Shown here piece by piece: positions 56,863 to 64,000 of a DNA stretch of 64,000 nucleotides (within the stretch, counting starts at the first letter, position 1; every line of letters begins with the position of its first letter). The position numbers and the translations under genes are program-made. Origin of the DNA: Candidatus Hermodarchaeota archaeon. Lineage in GTDB: Archaea; Asgardarchaeota; Hermodarchaeia; Hermodarchaeales; Hermodarchaeaceae. The DNA is taken from contig JAEOTB010000037.1 in the NCBI GenBank assembly GCA_016840065.1, forward strand, positions 27,670-91,669, in the 5' to 3' direction. The notes beneath the pieces were generated by a model, which did not search any database, was not told where the DNA came from, and saw only the letters and a program-made list of their open reading frames with translations.

Positions 56863-58830
56863 ATGAAAATCACGAAACTGAAAATTACAGATTTCAAGGC
56901 ACTCCGCCATTTCGAGATGGAGGACATCCCTGACATTGTGGTGCTTGGTGGACCCAATGGTGTTGGCAAGTCAGCTGTTCTCGAAGCTATCAGCTACCTG
57001 AAGACTAACCTTGGCCCTTATCACGGAGGTTTTAGTCGGGATAAATTGAAACAGGTAGTCACGACAAATGCTGAATATGCTGAAATTAATGCAACCTTCC
57101 GACTACATCGAGACGAAGTAGAGTATATTCAAAAAATTCAGCCAATTCCTCTTCCGCTAAGCGGTGATCACGAACTGAGTGGTGCCGTGAGAATCTTTCC
57201 AGACGGGAAACCCCAAGTTATTAAACGTGACGACCCACTACCCAATCTTCTCGGATTATACGACAGGCATCGCTATCCGCAAATTGGTATCGTCGAGCAT
57301 CTTGATCCCCACAGACAGTTGCCACCGAAGGCAATTTCATCTCTGTCCCTCAAAGGATTCGATGACCCAGAGGAGAAACAACGTAGAATTATAAAGACAG
57401 ACACCAAGTTTGCCTTAACGAAGAACTACCTAGTTCAACTTGCTACTGCTGATGCATTTTCAGTATTAAGTGCAGTCCAGCAAGGAGAACAAGTGAGTAG
57501 TAAAGGGATTCCTGATTCACTCTTGCCTATTAAAGAGATTTTTGATAACTTGTTAGCACCTAAGAGATTATTGCGTGTCGATTTGGTAGCAGGCCAACCT
57601 GCACAGGTTATTGTTGAAACGCCTAATGGTGAAGTGGACATCGATGCCCTTAGCTCGGGGGAAAAGGAGATTCTCGCAGTATTTACCGAGTTTCACAAGC
57701 TCAAACTACAGAACTCAATTGTCTTGTTCGATGAACCTGATCTCCACCTTAATCAGGAAATCGAACGACGATTAATCGAGCAATTTAGGAAGAGCGGAAA
57801 CGGAACGAACCAGTTTTGGATTGCTACTCACTCCTTAGCAATTATGGATTCGGTTGAACACGACGAACTATTTCGTTTAGAGAACTACCGTGGAGAAAAT
57901 CAAGTTGTTCATGTTTTTGAAACAGCAGAGAAGAGACGGCTCTTCAGACATGTTGCGGGAAGAACAGGGCTTGTGACCCTTGGACGCCGCATCATCTTCG
58001 TTGAAGGTGATACCGACCTTGGTCTGCTGAGAACACTTTATCCCAATCTACAAGGAAAAGTCACCTTTGTACCCAGTGGAGGGGTGAATCCTGTTATGGG
58101 TATCCAAAGGCAAATCGTCGACCTATTATCGATTGCAAGCCCCTTTACGCATTTCTTTGCCATCCGTGACCGGGATTTTGCCCGTGCGGAAGAGATTCAG
58201 AAATGGCAGAAAGATGCAAAAGAAAAACTGTTCATCTGGTCGAAATATCATCTTGAAAACTTTCTCTTGGATTCATCAGCTATCTTTGGAGTTCTCCAAA
58301 CACTACTTAGTGAGAGGAATCCCTTTTCATCACCAAAAGATGTGGAAGCTAAACTACGGGAAATTGCAGAAAGTGAACAGGAGCGGGTTGTGGTCAAATG
58401 GATGCAGTACGAGTTGCGAAGAAAAGTATGCAGTACAGTATGCAAATCCTCCTTCAATGAGAAGGTCCAAGGAACGCGAAGGACATCAGCCCGCCGTGGT
58501 GTAGTACGGAAGCTTAATCCATCAGATCTTGAAAAGAGTGCAGAGTCTAGACTTGCCAGTATTCTGTCCGAGGTTGAGGAGGTAAAAAGTAGTTTGGGGA
58601 AATTAATTGAGGATATCCGTTCTAGCGTTGAAGCAGCCTTGGCAGGAAATGAGTGGCGGGATGTGTTCCCTGGTCGAGAGATTCTGAAGCAGTTCGTTCA
58701 AAAATACGGTCAAGGTATAGCATACAAACACTTCAAGAATTTAGTGGCAAATGAAATTCAGCGAAAGGGTATCCCTGAAGAAATTCAAGAGTATCTGAAT
58801 CATATTATCCAATATGAAGAGGAAGCCTAG
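56863..58830 (+). CDS. ABC-type AAA ATPase fused to DUF4435 (TOPRIM-like) domain, putative defence protein
   Basis: Residues 1 to about 370 are an SMC/RecF-like ATPase: Walker A GGPNGVGKSAV, signature ALSSGEKEIL, Walker B IVLFDEPDLHLN and the switch histidine in IATHSLAIMDS. A DUF4435-like TOPRIM region follows, with FVEGDTDLGLLR and IRDRDF as acidic motifs and KYHLENFLLD. This layout resembles OLD-family nucleases and a fused version of the AriA-AriB proteins of PARIS; the likeness is by architecture only. I take ATG 56863 (MKITKLKITDFKAL), which has GAGGGAAAG upstream, rather than the track start 56794. The next gene follows after 66 nt. Confidence 0.85.
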   Translation: MKITKLKITDFKALRHFEMEDIPDIVVLGGPNGVGKSAVLEAISYLKTNLGPYHGGFSRDKLKQVVTTNAEYAEINATFRLHRDEVEYIQKIQPIPLPLSGDHELSGAVRIFPDGKPQVIKRDDPLPNLLGLYDRHRYPQIGIVEHLDPHRQLPPKAISSLSLKGFDDPEEKQRRIIKTDTKFALTKNYLVQLATADAFSVLSAVQQGEQVSSKGIPDSLLPIKEIFDNLLAPKRLLRVDLVAGQPAQVIVETPNGEVDIDALSSGEKEILAVFTEFHKLKLQNSIVLFDEPDLHLNQEIERRLIEQFRKSGNGTNQFWIATHSLAIMDSVEHDELFRLENYRGENQVVHVFETAEKRRLFRHVAGRTGLVTLGRRIIFVEGDTDLGLLRTLYPNLQGKVTFVPSGGVNPVMGIQRQIVDLLSIASPFTHFFAIRDRDFARAEEIQKWQKDAKEKLFIWSKYHLENFLLDSSAIFGVLQTLLSERNPFSSPKDVEAKLREIAESEQERVVVKWMQYELRRKVCSTVCKSSFNEKVQGTRRTSARRGVVRKLNPSDLEKSAESRLASILSEVEEVKSSLGKLIEDIRSSVEAALAGNEWRDVFPGREILKQFVQKYGQGIAYKHFKNLVANEIQRKGIPEEIQEYLNHIIQYEEEA

Positions 58831-58896
58831 TCGGTATGCAAGTTATTTGGAGAAAAATGGACATATTGTTCAACAATACTAGGAGGGTACAGGTTC

Positions 58897-61767
58897 GTGT
58901 CATATGTTGAATCATTGCAGGATGTGTTGAAGCGAAAGAATAAGACATTGTGGAAGCGTTTGGAGGGTATCCGAGAGAAGGCGGAAGCGGTCCTCCAGTA
59001 TGTTCATGGACAATTCCCATATTATACACCACACGGCATCCACCACAGTTTGGCTGTTGAAGAGATCCTTAATTGGTTGGTACTCGACGAAGTCAAGGAC
59101 AAGATGGCAGCGGAAGAGCTTTTTTTTCTTATTGTAGCAGCTTGGCTACATGATTGGGGTATGGTTAAGGCCCAGGATGAGCCGCTCACACCTGAAGAGG
59201 TACGAAATCAGCATCATCTACGAACTGAGATGTTTCTCGAACAACTACACACAAAAGTTGGATTAGAACTACGTGAAGCTGAGATTGTGGGGCGTATCTG
59301 CCGTGGTCATCGACTTCGGGAGAAATTAGATACTCCGCTCTATGGGGATTTGGATTTTGGGAGTAACATCTTAATTCGTCGCCGTTTTTTAGCTTCATTA
59401 CTGCGATTAGCTGATGCCTGTGATGTAACACACAGCCGTCTACCAGAGATAATCTATTTCAATATCAGCCCTCAGGGACTTACAGAAGACCATTTCAAGA
59501 GGCATCTAACTATCTATGGTGTGGGTCGAGTTCCAGATGCGCCGCACAAACTTCGTATTAGTGGAGTTGCTCGTGAACCTCGAGGGGCAGCAACTATAGA
59601 AGAGATACGCGTTCATATTCAAACAGAACTTGATAGTGTCAAAGGGTTCCTCGGTCAGCACGGTATTGTGCTCGATGTGGTGGCTGCACAGGTAGATGCC
59701 CGAGGGTTCATCAATGAACCAATACGTTTCGCCCTAGCTTCGGAACGTATTCTTGATTTACTCATTGGTCGAACATTATATGAGAGGGAAGATGTAGCAA
59801 TACGGGAACTCTTACAGAATGCTATTGACGCCTGCTACGCTCGTGTAGCTAGTGACCCTAAATTTAGTGTTGAAAATGCACGTATCGAAATCGCAGTAAA
59901 TCAGTCTCGCGTTGTAATAGAAGATAATGGAATTGGGATGACTTTCGATTGGGCAACTAAATATCTCGCACAGATAGGGATAAGTTTCTATGCTTCTGAA
60001 GCATTTGAACAACTTGTTCAAGACAAATACGATCCTATCAGCAAATTCGGTCTAGGAATTCTTTCATGTTTTCTCCTTGGTAATGAATTAACGATAGAAA
60101 CTAAAAGAGAAGGGTCAGAGCCTTGCAGGTTTATCATCCGTAACCTCCAAGAAGGTTGGCTGTATCAACGTGGAACACGAACAACCCCTGGTACACAAAT
60201 CACACTAGAGCTTAAACCCTCAATCAATGTTGATCTTGATATATCAATTCTCCATTATGCTCGCTGTGTAGATATCCCTATTTTTCTTAATGGAGAAGCT
60301 TTGACACATAACTGGGGGATGCAGTCCCTCGAATTTATTGAATATTTATCCAAAGAGGAATCCCAAGAAGAGTCTAGAACATATACATTTCAAACGCCAT
60401 CATTCGACTGCACTTTAGTCGAGATTGATGCAACAATAGATGGAAAACCTGCAATCCTTATAGCGAATCGAGGTATTTTTGTCGAGCTTTGGAACGGAAC
60501 TGCCAACAACATGCAAGTGCTCTTGGGTGGGGTCATTGGTTGGATTAACATAAAGAAGAGCGATATTGTTGAACTATCTGTTTCTCGCGACCGTATCATT
60601 TCTATGATACCCATCATTGTTGAACTCGTAAAACTAGCAGCAAAAGACTGGGTTTCTCGGTGGAAAAGAAAATTACCTCCTCGTGGTTTAGAAGAAATTA
60701 GTTACTTTCTAGAAAACGAGTTGGAAGAATCAGCCTTATCGCTCTTTTTCTGGGAAGAACTTCAGCTTGTGGTACGCCCTGAACAGCTTATGTGTCCCGA
60801 ATTCAGTAAGTGGATGGACTATGTAGAACCTCGCATCGATTGCACTACCAGTCCACTTGCTCTATTAGGAGAAAAGGCGTTTAGGAAAGCTGTTGGGAAT
60901 GAACCATACACGGTTGTGCTAGTCCCTGAATTTGCTCCTTTGTCAAGGTCGAGAGCCGATTTGAAATCATTTCGTAGAACTGTTTGGGATGAATCTTATC
61001 TGATTAGAAGGATAACAGGGCCTGATATTCAGATTACAGATTTGTCAAAAAAGGAGTTGTTAACTGGTGTAATTCAAATCCTTGGAATGCTCCCAGAACA
61101 GAAGCGCAAACAAATGGGACATATTTCCCTACAATTATCTGGAGATATCCCGAAGCCTCCGAGTGAAATTAGTATTGCGGAAATTGTTTCGAGCGTTCTC
61201 GATGAATGTGTAGCAGGCAAAGCCCTACCAGACTGTATGGCTCCTTCATGGGTTTTATTCGGCGATTACCCCGAAATATTTCATGTAATAGCACCAAGTG
61301 AGATAATAATTCAGACACGCCCATTGGTGATTCAGATTGGTGACCATACAATCTGTGAAGTTGGTAATGCTAGGATAAAATGTGACCGTGCATACTTGGA
61401 CTACGATGGAAGGAAGATTTCAGAAATTACCGCCCCCTACAGGGCAAAACAGATTGCTGGAGATTGGTTGGCTTGCGAATTACTTCCCTCAACAAGCTTC
61501 TTAAGAAAGGAACGACTTGACCGGTGGAAGGCTTTCAAACGCTATGTCACAGAGAAATCCTCCAGTGAACCTAAAGTTGTACCCCCGATATTTCTCCTAG
61601 ACCAGGGGAGGAAAATCTTCTCACAACTTTGGGAAAAAAGAGATGAATTAGCTGCTCACGCTCATAATGGAGCGCTTGCGAGACTTTGGTTAGCAGGCTT
61701 CATCCTCCACGAGTTCGGTTCTCAAGTACCCATCGAAAGAGAAATTCTGAGTTTCTTCTTAGATTGA
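58897..61767 (+). CDS. HD-domain plus HSP90-like ATPase protein, putative defence partner
   Basis: A 956-residue protein. The N-terminal HD phosphohydrolase-like domain shows GIHHSLAVEEIL, AAWLHDWGM, a histidine in GRICRGHR and LADACDVTHSR. A GHKL/HSP90-type ATPase starts near residue 285: ALRxLLQN-type motif IRELLQNAIDACYAR, EDNGIGM, and SKFGLGILSCFLLG. The C-terminal 450 residues are unassigned. HD plus HATPase proteins occur in microbial defence neighbourhoods; a role as sensor or effector is inference. The GTG start has an AGGAGG site 10 nt upstream. It forms an operon with the AAA-DUF4435 gene. Confidence 0.85.
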   Translation: MSYVESLQDVLKRKNKTLWKRLEGIREKAEAVLQYVHGQFPYYTPHGIHHSLAVEEILNWLVLDEVKDKMAAEELFFLIVAAWLHDWGMVKAQDEPLTPEEVRNQHHLRTEMFLEQLHTKVGLELREAEIVGRICRGHRLREKLDTPLYGDLDFGSNILIRRRFLASLLRLADACDVTHSRLPEIIYFNISPQGLTEDHFKRHLTIYGVGRVPDAPHKLRISGVAREPRGAATIEEIRVHIQTELDSVKGFLGQHGIVLDVVAAQVDARGFINEPIRFALASERILDLLIGRTLYEREDVAIRELLQNAIDACYARVASDPKFSVENARIEIAVNQSRVVIEDNGIGMTFDWATKYLAQIGISFYASEAFEQLVQDKYDPISKFGLGILSCFLLGNELTIETKREGSEPCRFIIRNLQEGWLYQRGTRTTPGTQITLELKPSINVDLDISILHYARCVDIPIFLNGEALTHNWGMQSLEFIEYLSKEESQEESRTYTFQTPSFDCTLVEIDATIDGKPAILIANRGIFVELWNGTANNMQVLLGGVIGWINIKKSDIVELSVSRDRIISMIPIIVELVKLAAKDWVSRWKRKLPPRGLEEISYFLENELEESALSLFFWEELQLVVRPEQLMCPEFSKWMDYVEPRIDCTTSPLALLGEKAFRKAVGNEPYTVVLVPEFAPLSRSRADLKSFRRTVWDESYLIRRITGPDIQITDLSKKELLTGVIQILGMLPEQKRKQMGHISLQLSGDIPKPPSEISIAEIVSSVLDECVAGKALPDCMAPSWVLFGDYPEIFHVIAPSEIIIQTRPLVIQIGDHTICEVGNARIKCDRAYLDYDGRKISEITAPYRAKQIAGDWLACELLPSTSFLRKERLDRWKAFKRYVTEKSSSEPKVVPPIFLLDQGRKIFSQLWEKRDELAAHAHNGALARLWLAGFILHEFGSQVPIEREILSFFLD

Positions 61768-61941
61768 GTTCTTTTGAAGCTATACTGCCTGTTTGTCACT
61801 AGATATTCTACAGATACCAATCATTGGATTTTTTGATGATCAAAAGAATTCTGTTTCCTTATTTTTGGCTTGGAGATGATTAGTTATCAAGCGACGAGAA
61901 CTCTTTTGGCAATAAGCCTAGCTTTGAGAAGGGGAGGTGTT

Positions 61942-62589
61942 TTAGCGCGCTGAGAGAGCCATGCGTTCCTTTTCTTCGCGGCGTCGCATTGCGCTGCTTC
62001 TGGAGTCGCCTGTTGAGGCAGCAATTAACTCGTCGGCAACAATTTCCTCTACTGGGGTTAAGGTTCCGAAGCATTTGCTCCAGACCGCTTCGGCTAGGAA
62101 ACGAAGCGCCAAGTCTATTCGGCGGAGCGGTGCTACATCACAGGCAGTATGATAGCTGATTCCGCCATAACTGATGCGTGTTGTCTCCTCTCTTGGTGCT
62201 GCATTTTCTATTGCTTGAACAAGGATTTGGATTGGATTTTTACCTGTACGTAGATGGATGATTTCGAAGGCGCTTTGGACGATGAGTATAGCGTGGCTTT
62301 TCTTACCCGCGATTAGTCCTGCGTTGCGGCTTCCTGCGCTGCGGCGACGTGCCCAACCAGGAGTCATGAGCCGGTTTATGAAGCGTTCAACGATTGGGAC
62401 ATGTTGTTTGCCAAATCGACGACGTTCATGTCGACCATGAGTGTGAGGAACAATGACTGGGCGCAAGCAGATGTATTTAGCAAGGGCAGGATCACTTTTT
62501 TCTATGCTACTTGTACCCCATCTATCAAATAGCTTTATTTCTGCGGAGGTGGACTCTTCGGATGGTTCGGACGTGGGATCTGTGGACAT
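61942..62589 (-). CDS. rps7: 30S ribosomal protein S7
   Basis: Binds the 3' domain of 16S rRNA. KQHVPIVERFINRLMTPGWARRRSAGSRNAGLIAGKKSHAILIVQSAFEIIHLRTGKNPIQILVQAIENAAPREETTRI is typical of archaeal S7. 215 residues with an acidic N-terminal extension. It follows S12 by 17 nt. EF-2, which usually follows S7 in this operon, is absent; the convergent HD-HATPase gene lies there instead. Confidence 0.96.
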   Translation of the reverse strand: MSTDPTSEPSEESTSAEIKLFDRWGTSSIEKSDPALAKYICLRPVIVPHTHGRHERRRFGKQHVPIVERFINRLMTPGWARRRSAGSRNAGLIAGKKSHAILIVQSAFEIIHLRTGKNPIQILVQAIENAAPREETTRISYGGISYHTACDVAPLRRIDLALRFLAEAVWSKCFGTLTPVEEIVADELIAASTGDSRSSAMRRREEKERMALSAR

Positions 62590-62606
62590 GTGATTTCAGC
62601 ACCTCG

Positions 62607-63050
62607 TTAACGTTGGGGTTTTTCGACCTTGCCAATAATCATTGCTTCTAAGGAAGCACCATTGCACTTTATTACTTTCCAACGAACTCCAGGAAGGTCA
62701 CCAGAAGCCCGGCCTCGGGCGCCGCCGATGCCTTCGATGATTACTTCGTCGTGTTCGTCAACATAATTGAGTGCGCCGTCGCCTGGTAGGAAGGCTGTGA
62801 TTTGGCGACCGTTACGGACGAGTTGGACACGAACACATTTACGGATGGCTGAGTTGGGTTGTTTGGATTCAATTCCAACCTTTTCGAGAACAATGGCGCG
62901 GGCTTGTGGGCATCCCTCGAGAGGGTCAGCGCTGACATCTAGGCGTAGCATTCGTCGCTTGTAGTAGCGTTCTTTCCAGCGAAACTTCTTCCGTTTCTTT
63001 CGAAGTTTACGACCAGCAAATTCACCTTTGGGGGCTTTTGAGCCTGGCAT
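62607..63050 (-). CDS. rps12: 30S ribosomal protein S12
   Basis: A decoding-site protein of 147 residues. The [16 protein letters not shown] block and [17 protein letters not shown] are invariant features. The N-terminus [23 protein letters not shown] is archaeal. Located between nusA and rps7 as in most archaea. Confidence 0.97.
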   Translation of the reverse strand: MPGSKAPKGEFAGRKLRKKRKKFRWKERYYKRRMLRLDVSADPLEGCPQARAIVLEKVGIESKQPNSAIRKCVRVQLVRNGRQITAFLPGDGALNYVDEHDEVIIEGIGGARGRASGDLPGVRWKVIKCNGASLEAMIIGKVEKPQR

Positions 63051-63138
63051 ATTCTCTTTACCTCAATTGTTTTGGGCGCTGGCGATTTCGTAGAAGGCTA
63101 TAAAACTCTTGCTATATTATCTTGAATTCAGACGCCCT

Positions 63139-63585
63139 CTATGCGATGGCGATTGTGTCAACACCGTGATGTCGTTTTGCTAAGATGCGAGCGCGCCCTA
63201 TATTTCGTCCATTGCGACCGATTACGCGACCACGCTGTTCAGCACTCACAGTTATGACTGCGACCCTTCTGCCACTGGGCTGTTCCTGAACCTTCACCGC
63301 TTTAACTTGCGCAGGTGCAAGTGCGTTTCGTATGAGTTCCTCTGGAGTTCCAGCTGCCTCCACAACATCAACATCCCGCTTCATTATTGTACGGACTCGT
63401 TTTATTGTGGCACCACGACGACCTATTGCGAGACCAAGGTGACCAGGAGATACCACAAATATAATGCGATCACCCTCTTGGTCGATAACACAGTCTCTAA
63501 CTTCGGCTCCGGTTATGTCGCCAAAGAGGGCTATCAGCTTCATTTCTTCCATATTAAATTTGATTGATGTTGAGGAAGATGTCAC
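63139..63585 (-). CDS. nusA: Archaeal NusA-like KH-domain protein
   Basis: A 148-residue protein made of two KH domains (GRRGATIKRVRTIMKRDVDVVE; GRVIGRNGRNIGRARILAKRH), without the N-terminal and S1 domains of bacterial NusA. It is likely an RNA-binding transcription or processing factor. Its position between rpl30e and rps12 is conserved in archaea. Confidence 0.94.
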   Translation of the reverse strand: MTSSSTSIKFNMEEMKLIALFGDITGAEVRDCVIDQEGDRIIFVVSPGHLGLAIGRRGATIKRVRTIMKRDVDVVEAAGTPEELIRNALAPAQVKAVKVQEQPSGRRVAVITVSAEQRGRVIGRNGRNIGRARILAKRHHGVDTIAIA

Positions 63586-63587
63586 TA

Positions 63588-63890
63588 CTAGTCCGCTCCA
63601 GTTAGGATGCTGATATCTGCATCACCAGGCTCAAGTACTGTAAGAGTGGTTACCATGTGGGGGCGTCCGCAGAGCTGCCCAAGATCCCAACTATTGCTTC
63701 TATAGTGATGGATAGGTACTTGGTTAATACTCGCTAGACTACTTATTCTCTCCACAACTTCAGATTGTGTATTACCCGCGAGGATTATCACCCGTGGAGA
63801 ACCCACACGAAGTAGGTGCAAAGCTCTGCGTGTACCAAGAACTGTTCTTCCTGATTTTACTGATAATCGAATAGCTGTTTCTGCGTCCAT
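63588..63890 (-). CDS. rpl30e: 50S ribosomal protein L30e
   Basis: A 100-residue RNA-binding protein of the L7Ae/L30e fold. TAIRLSVKSGRTVLGTRRALHLLRVGSPRVIILAGNT and GQLCGRPHMVTTLTVLEPGDADIS are family signatures. It stops 2 nt before nusA begins, within the rpoA2-L30e-NusA-S12-S7 operon. Confidence 0.95.
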   Translation of the reverse strand: MDAETAIRLSVKSGRTVLGTRRALHLLRVGSPRVIILAGNTQSEVVERISSLASINQVPIHHYRSNSWDLGQLCGRPHMVTTLTVLEPGDADISILTGAD

Positions 63891-63917
63891 AAGATTTCAC
63901 ATCTCACCATACTGTTT

Positions 63918-64000
63918 TTACTTTTCCTTTTGAGGTTTGGGAGGCATCATGAGTAGGTCTATTGATCCCGTGCCCAAAGGCATTTGCTGTCCAACGATGA
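63918..64000 (-). CDS. rpoA2: DNA-directed RNA polymerase subunit A'' (C-terminal end only)
   Basis: Only the last 27 residues are in the window: IVGQQMPLGTGSIDLLM followed by a proline/lysine tail and TAA at 63918-63920. IVGQ-x-x-P-x-GTGS is the conserved C-terminus of archaeal RpoA''. It is not in the ORF track because it has no start here. Order and strand fit the next genes. Confidence 0.9.
   Translation of the reverse strand, partial: IVGQQMPLGTGSIDLLMMPPKPQKEK

Overview
This window is archaeal chromosomal DNA of roughly 45% GC. The archaeal markers are geranylgeranylglyceryl phosphate synthase, a thermosome subunit, ribosomal proteins L3/L4/L23/L2, S7, S12, L30e and S10 of archaeal type, a separate RNA polymerase A'' subunit, NusA of the short archaeal type, EF-1A, RtcB plus archease, and an intron-containing tRNA-Ser with encoded CCA. 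A COG2229-type small GTPase, folate-dependent one-carbon enzymes (FolD, PurN, 5-FCL), a split glycine dehydrogenase, and TGase/Ig-type surface proteins suggest an Asgard-like lineage. That placement is inference and not proven here.

Layout, left to right. (1) 0-6.5 kb: a partial HAD/dolichol-kinase-like membrane fusion, a small GTPase, GGGP synthase, a MoaD/ThiS-like protein, TatD, GlmS and a small helical protein. (2) 6.7-15.3 kb: a five-gene co-directional cluster (TGase-like/DUF4129 protein, DUF4350 protein, MoxR AAA+ ATPase, DUF58 protein, membrane protein). (3) 15.3-21.4 kb: QueD-like enzyme, thermosome, an ECF-type S component and the split glycine decarboxylase GcvPA/GcvPB. (4) 21.4-27.5 kb: the L3-L4-L23-L2 operon, tRNA-Ser, archease, RtcB ligase and a SPOUT methyltransferase. 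(5) 27.5-46.2 kb: a nearly complete purine biosynthesis region in two divergent operons, with a PurE-PurM fusion, a PurS-PurS-PurL fusion, two PurP paralogues and a GfcR-like PRTase regulator. (6) 46.2-48.1 kb: S10 and EF-1A. (7) 48.2-61.8 kb: an accessory insertion with a 2796-residue surface/membrane protein and a two-gene putative defence unit (AAA-DUF4435 and HD-HATPase). (8) 61.9-64 kb: S7, S12, NusA, L30e and the end of rpoA2. Regions 6 and 8 are parts of the classical archaeal rpo/str operon, here separated by region 7; EF-2 is not in the window.

The most striking observation is that the two genes that look frameshifted, MoxR and EF-1A, are not randomly broken. Each interruption (26 nt in moxR, 29 and 31 nt in EF-1A) folds as a bulge-helix-bulge (BHB) element of the kind cut by the tRNA splicing endonuclease: a 3-nt bulge, a 4-bp central helix, a 3-nt bulge and an intron hairpin. 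In all three cases cutting after the second bulge nucleotide on each side restores the reading frame and the family consensus exactly ([38 protein letters not shown]). I therefore annotate three protein-coding BHB introns. The exon ligase RtcB and its activator archease are encoded in the same window. All three introns sit in or beside the nucleotide-binding motifs of P-loop NTPases.
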